A DNA stretch of 9,224 nucleotides. It comes from an uncultured Paraprevotella sp. (lineage in GTDB: Bacteria; Bacteroidota; Bacteroidia; Bacteroidales; Bacteroidaceae). Shown here piece after piece: positions 6,615 through 9,224 of this stretch. The stretch is taken from NCBI GenBank assembly GCA_900770805.1, contig CAAGLP010000034.1, positions 1 through 9,224 of the forward strand. Reading direction: 5' to 3'. The translations under genes and the position numbers were made by a program. Within the stretch, counting starts at the first letter, position 1; the number at the start of each line of letters is the position of its first letter. The notes under the pieces were generated by a model. It was not told the origin of the DNA, did not search any database, and saw nothing but the letters and a program-made list of their open reading frames with translations.

Positions 6615-6672
6615 GAAATCGGACGTAAAAATACACTTTTTTGATGAAACAGAGACAGAGCGGTTCTATGTT

Positions 6673-7776
6673 TTACAACATCATGTCGGACATAATATCG
6701 TTGGACACAAATATGCCATCTTCGGTCAGTCTCAATACACCGTCACACTGTACCATCCTGCCGTTTCTGATATGCGGTTCGGCCATCTTCAGGGCATACT
6801 CCCTATACTTTGGTGCCAATGCCGAGAGATCAAGTCCGTCAACGGTACGCAATCCCTTCAGCACCTTTTCCTCATACAACGCGTCTTCGTCCAGAATCTC
6901 CACCTCACGCTCTGGCATACCACCCGACATGATATACTTTTGGAGATCGGAAGGATTGCTACTACGCACATTGACTCCGTCATAACTATGTGCTCCAGGA
7001 CCAAGCCCCACGTATGGTTCATCGCGCCAATATCCACTATTGTGCCGTGCTCTCATTCCCGGCATGGCATAATTGCTTACCTCGTAATGCTCCATGGAGT
7101 GCATTGAAGTGGCTTTTACAAAGTATTCATACATGCCACGGAACAATTCGTCCGAGGCTTCTTCCACTTCACCACGCTCAAGCATAAGGTACAACGGGGT
7201 ACCCTCCTCCCATTGCAGGGAATAAGCACTCAGATGCGGTACGTGCAGAGAAAGCACCTCCTCCACATCCCTTATCCACATATCCATGGTTTGTCCAGGC
7301 AGACCGTACATCAGGTCCAGGCTAATGTTGCTATATCCTGCTTCGCGCAGCATGTCTACTGCCCTATGGGCCTGTTCTGGAGTATGGCGTCTTCTCAGGA
7401 GTCGCAACAATCCATCATCAAAAGTCTGCACACCCATGCTTATCCTGTTCACGGGAGTCGTCTTCAGAGCCGCAACAAACTCTGGTGTAACGTCATCCGG
7501 ATTGCATTCTATTGTCACCTCCGCTCCCTCCTGCAAAGGTGCCACCCGCTGAAGGGCATCAAAAATCTCCGTCAGATGCCTAACATCCAATTGGCTTGGC
7601 GTACCACCACCTATATATATAGTATTTGCGCGCGCACGACGCAGTTCCTCTGCCCTACCCTCTATCTCCTTCAGCAGAGCCTTCACGAAGTCCTCTCTGA
7701 GAGACAGGGATGTGGTAGAAAAAAAGTCGCAGTAGAGACACCGCGACTTACAGAATGGTATATGGACATATATCAT
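6673..7776 (-). CDS. hemW: Radical-SAM heme chaperone HemW
   Basis: HemW is a radical-SAM protein that binds heme and is thought to deliver it to target proteins; it was long mislabelled as oxygen-independent coproporphyrinogen oxidase. The 367-residue product starts MIYVHIPFCKSRCLYCDF. The cluster-binding cysteines are C9, C13 and C16 (CxxxCxxC) with the HemW-type following DF, and there is no fourth cysteine of the true oxidase HemN. GGGTPS (56-61) and GLPGQ (158-162) are SAM/barrel motifs. RHNSGYW (244-250) contains the HNxxYW signature. A C-terminal winged-helix-like region ends LTEDGIFVSNDIM. The start codon overlaps the stop of the upstream lipoprotein gene (ATGA), so the two are probably translationally coupled. 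No strong terminator separates it from fusA2, so some read-through is possible. Confidence 0.94.
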   Translation of the reverse strand: MIYVHIPFCKSRCLYCDFFSTTSLSLREDFVKALLKEIEGRAEELRRARANTIYIGGGTPSQLDVRHLTEIFDALQRVAPLQEGAEVTIECNPDDVTPEFVAALKTTPVNRISMGVQTFDDGLLRLLRRRHTPEQAHRAVDMLREAGYSNISLDLMYGLPGQTMDMWIRDVEEVLSLHVPHLSAYSLQWEEGTPLYLMLERGEVEEASDELFRGMYEYFVKATSMHSMEHYEVSNYAMPGMRARHNSGYWRDEPYVGLGPGAHSYDGVNVRSSNPSDLQKYIMSGGMPEREVEILDEDALYEEKVLKGLRTVDGLDLSALAPKYREYALKMAEPHIRNGRMVQCDGVLRLTEDGIFVSNDIMSDMML

Positions 7777-8459
7777 AATTCCTGGAACGTGAGTTCATAG
7801 AAACATGGGTAAACGCTTGCCATAGCATGCGAATGTCCAGCACTATGAGGTACTATCAACCTTACCTTGGCAATACGCTTCTCGTCTATCTGAGTTCCTA
7901 CGCGAACATATTCCAAGGGCTTCAGCCAACCATCGGGAATATCGGAATCTCCGTAGGTAGAATACATCAGGCTGCCTGTGGGAACGGTCAAATCAAAACT
8001 ACCGCTAATATAACCTGAGTTGTTGGAAACATTCAGATACTCAGGTCTTGTGGCATACGACTGAATACGGTTAGTCAACTGAAGGCTATCGCCCATGATG
8101 TTGTACTCCCAGAAACGACAGATGAGACGACGGCTTTCACCAGACTCTATGCGCTTGCCGGTACCCTCTCGTACTATCTGCATATAAACACCACTATTGG
8201 AGAACAGTACAAATTCGTTATCCTCCACCTTAGTGACGCTATCCTGCTTCTCAAACTCCTCCTCGGTAATAACCTTAATCTTACCCAGGTCAAGCAGAGT
8301 ATCGGCACCAATCATCATAACAACATCACGCTTGATGAAACTGCTCACCACATTGCGTTCCTGTTCTTTCTGTTCTCCATAGGTCTGGTCTTCAGTGCCA
8401 CACGAATACTGTGCGAGAACTACGAGAGCAGCAAGAAACAACCAATATATTCTTTTCAT
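7773..8459 (-). CDS. FKBP-like lipoprotein, DUF4827 type
   Basis: Predicted exported lipoprotein of 228 residues. The start at 8459 (MKRIYWLFLAALVVLAQYSCG) gives a basic N-terminus, a hydrophobic stretch and a cysteine at residue 20 preceded by serine, the loose lipobox seen in Bacteroidota. AAGG lies 7 nt before this ATG. An ATG two codons earlier (8465) is also possible; the longer frame to 8531 runs through the promoter. The C-terminal half resembles an FKBP-type prolyl isomerase fold: GVYMQIVREGTGKRIESGESRRLICRF-like opening strands and a closing VPHSAG...YPCFYELTFQEL that mirrors the usual IPP...L-F-VEL end. I believe it belongs to DUF4827, by memory rather than search. Isomerase activity is doubtful. 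It overlaps hemW by ATGA and leads that transcript. Confidence 0.82.
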   Translation of the reverse strand: MKRIYWLFLAALVVLAQYSCGTEDQTYGEQKEQERNVVSSFIKRDVVMMIGADTLLDLGKIKVITEEEFEKQDSVTKVEDNEFVLFSNSGVYMQIVREGTGKRIESGESRRLICRFWEYNIMGDSLQLTNRIQSYATRPEYLNVSNNSGYISGSFDLTVPTGSLMYSTYGDSDIPDGWLKPLEYVRVGTQIDEKRIAKVRLIVPHSAGHSHAMASVYPCFYELTFQEL

Positions 8460-8479
8460 ATTCATTCCTTTTTCGCGCA

Positions 8480-8487
8480 CAAAGATA
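8480..8487 (-). promoter_or_regulatory. -7 box of the lipoprotein-hemW operon
   Basis: TATCTTTG on the minus strand is a perfect TAnnTTTG box, 20 nt before the lipoprotein ATG, predicting a leader of about 15 nt that still contains the AAGG ribosome site. No TTG sits at the standard 19-21-bp spacing; the nearest is 14 bp away, so this promoter may be weaker or need an activator. Confidence 0.6.
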
Positions 8488-8712
8488 CGAATTAAAATTA
8501 ACAATTGACCATGATAGAGTGAAAATAGCAATTCCAGAGAGCATTATTTAACATAGCAATACAATCACGACACACACGAAAGCTCCACCCCACGCATAAA
8601 CACTCGGTAAATAAGGAGGAGTATTGACATAATCTACTTACAATAAGAATAGAGTACAACTGATGTTCATGTTACCAGTTTTAATCCACCATCTCTCACC
8701 TTTTCGTTCTCT

Positions 8713-8726
8713 CTTTAATATATCTC
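8713..8726 (+). repeat. 14-nt direct repeat, first copy
   Basis: CTTTAATATATCTC here recurs as CTTTAATATGTCTC at 8823-8836, 110 bp downstream, with one mismatch. A TTCGTTCT also precedes each copy within about 25 bp, suggesting a duplicated short segment. Confidence 0.55.
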
Positions 8727-8746
8727 TCGCTGATTAAGCTGAGAGA
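8723..8746. repeat. Hairpin-forming inverted repeat
   Basis: TCTCTC (8723-8728) pairs with GAGAGA (8741-8746), extended by GCT/AGC inside with one bulged base and a 5-nt loop. A TTTT follows only after AAATAA, so it is at best a weak plus-strand terminator. Confidence 0.45.
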
Positions 8747-8822
8747 AATAATTTTCCCGTCTCTTCGTTTTATTTCGTTATTCCAGTACCTTTCGTTTCC
8801 TTCGTTCTATCACATCTTCCCG

Positions 8823-8836
8823 CTTTAATATGTCTC
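8823..8836 (+). repeat. 14-nt direct repeat, second copy
   Basis: CTTTAATATGTCTC, one mismatch from the copy at 8713-8726. Confidence 0.55.
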
Positions 8837-9151
8837 ACACAAAAATAATATTTACCCCTGCTTGCTGTTTTTTCCTTCCCCTCCCCTTCGCTTTTCCCAG
8901 CGTCGCACTGGGTAGTGCTCCCCTCAGAGGGCACAGAATGACATTGACTTTAGCCCCTTCAGGCGTCGAACTTTGTTTCGGTCATTCTTCTAACGACCAT
9001 CTTCGCCCCCTGTCCCAGAGGGAGAAAGTTAATGAAGAGCACTATCACCCACTTTTGTCCTCGCGACGAACTAGTTCATTCTCTATTCTGAGGGAGAGTT
9101 GCTAGCGATGGGGCAAAGCAACAGTTTTGAATTAACCGAGCACATACTTTG

Positions 9152-9194
9152 TCCCCCTGAGACAGGGGCGACGAGCGCGAAGCGACGGAGGGGG
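9152..9194. repeat. GC-rich palindromic, REP-like element
   Basis: A hairpin CCCCTG-AGA-CAGGGG (9154-9168) is followed by two GCGACG copies flanking a CGCGAAGCG-like core and by GGAGGGGG, which can pair back with the C-run at 9153-9157. Related CCCT/AGGG hairpins occur at 8921-8931 and 9008-9022. The arrangement resembles dispersed extragenic palindromes of Bacteroidota; no transposase is present in the window. Confidence 0.5.
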
Positions 9195-9224
9195 TGGATA
9201 AAATCGCTAATCTGCTCATAGCTC

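Larger units (their letters stand above)
8532..9224. other. Repeat-rich intergenic region without a credible gene
   Basis: No supported gene in either direction. The plus-strand frame 8830-9105 gives a low-complexity, family-less product and passes through GC-rich hairpins, so I reject it. The stretch holds five TTCGTT hexamers between 8703 and 8806, a 14-nt motif present twice, an AT-flanked hairpin at 8723-8746 and several GC-rich CCCT/AGGG hairpins from about 8896 to the window end. The composition changes from AT-rich (to about 8870) to locally GC-rich (about 8880-9195), typical of dispersed intergenic repeats. Confidence 0.65.

Noticed and set aside
8624..8629. TTGACA resembling an enterobacterial -35 element
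   Set aside because: The primary sigma factor of Bacteroidota does not use this consensus and no matching downstream box or gene is present.
8830..9105. Plus-strand 91-codon frame in the right-hand intergenic region
   Set aside because: Its product is unlike any family I know and it spans several GC-rich hairpins; it looks like read-through of repeats.

Overview
The window looks like a chromosomal segment of a Bacteroidales bacterium, most likely Prevotella or a close relative (Segatella and similar). Three things point there. The gene content includes an RprX/RprY-type two-component pair, a divergent EF-G paralogue and a DUF4827-type lipoprotein. Several promoters match the Bacteroidota consensus (TTG, about 20 bp, TAnnTTTG). 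Most starts lack a well-placed Shine-Dalgarno (SD) sequence. The genus is an inference from overall resemblance; I could not run a search.

Layout. Positions 1-383 hold no convincing gene but carry a block of imperfect 22-23-bp tandem repeats (139-227). A minus-strand ribosomal protein operon follows, rpsF-rpsR-rplI (1566 down to 473), with a consensus promoter (1617-1647) and an intrinsic terminator (384-417). Its second and third genes have strong SD sequences and the first has none. A small two-helix membrane protein lies on the plus strand (1801-1986). It converges on rprY and shares a bidirectional terminator (2002-2049) with it. The minus strand then runs upstream through rprY (2080-2775), rprX (2856-4268), an EF-G paralogue here called fusA2 (4391-6544), hemW (6673-7776) and an FKBP-like lipoprotein gene (7773-8459). 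From 8532 to 9224 there is nearly 700 bp without a credible gene, containing short repeats and GC-rich hairpins.

How the parts fit. The lipoprotein gene and hemW overlap by ATGA and are probably translationally coupled. fusA2 follows after a 128-bp leader that lacks the usual -7 box but has a triplicated hexamer and an inverted repeat, so it is probably controlled separately. It ends at an intrinsic terminator. The T-run of that terminator also forms the -33 element of the rprX promoter, and the rprX -7 box is only 4 nt from the start codon, which predicts a leaderless rprXY mRNA. The genes cover ribosome assembly, an alternative translocase apparently without GTP-hydrolysis residues, envelope signalling and heme handling. 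The most distinctive observations are the degenerate GTPase centre of the EF-G paralogue, the SD pattern in the bS6/bS18/bL9 operon, and the terminator/promoter overlap. I found no CRISPR array, transposase, tRNA or rRNA.
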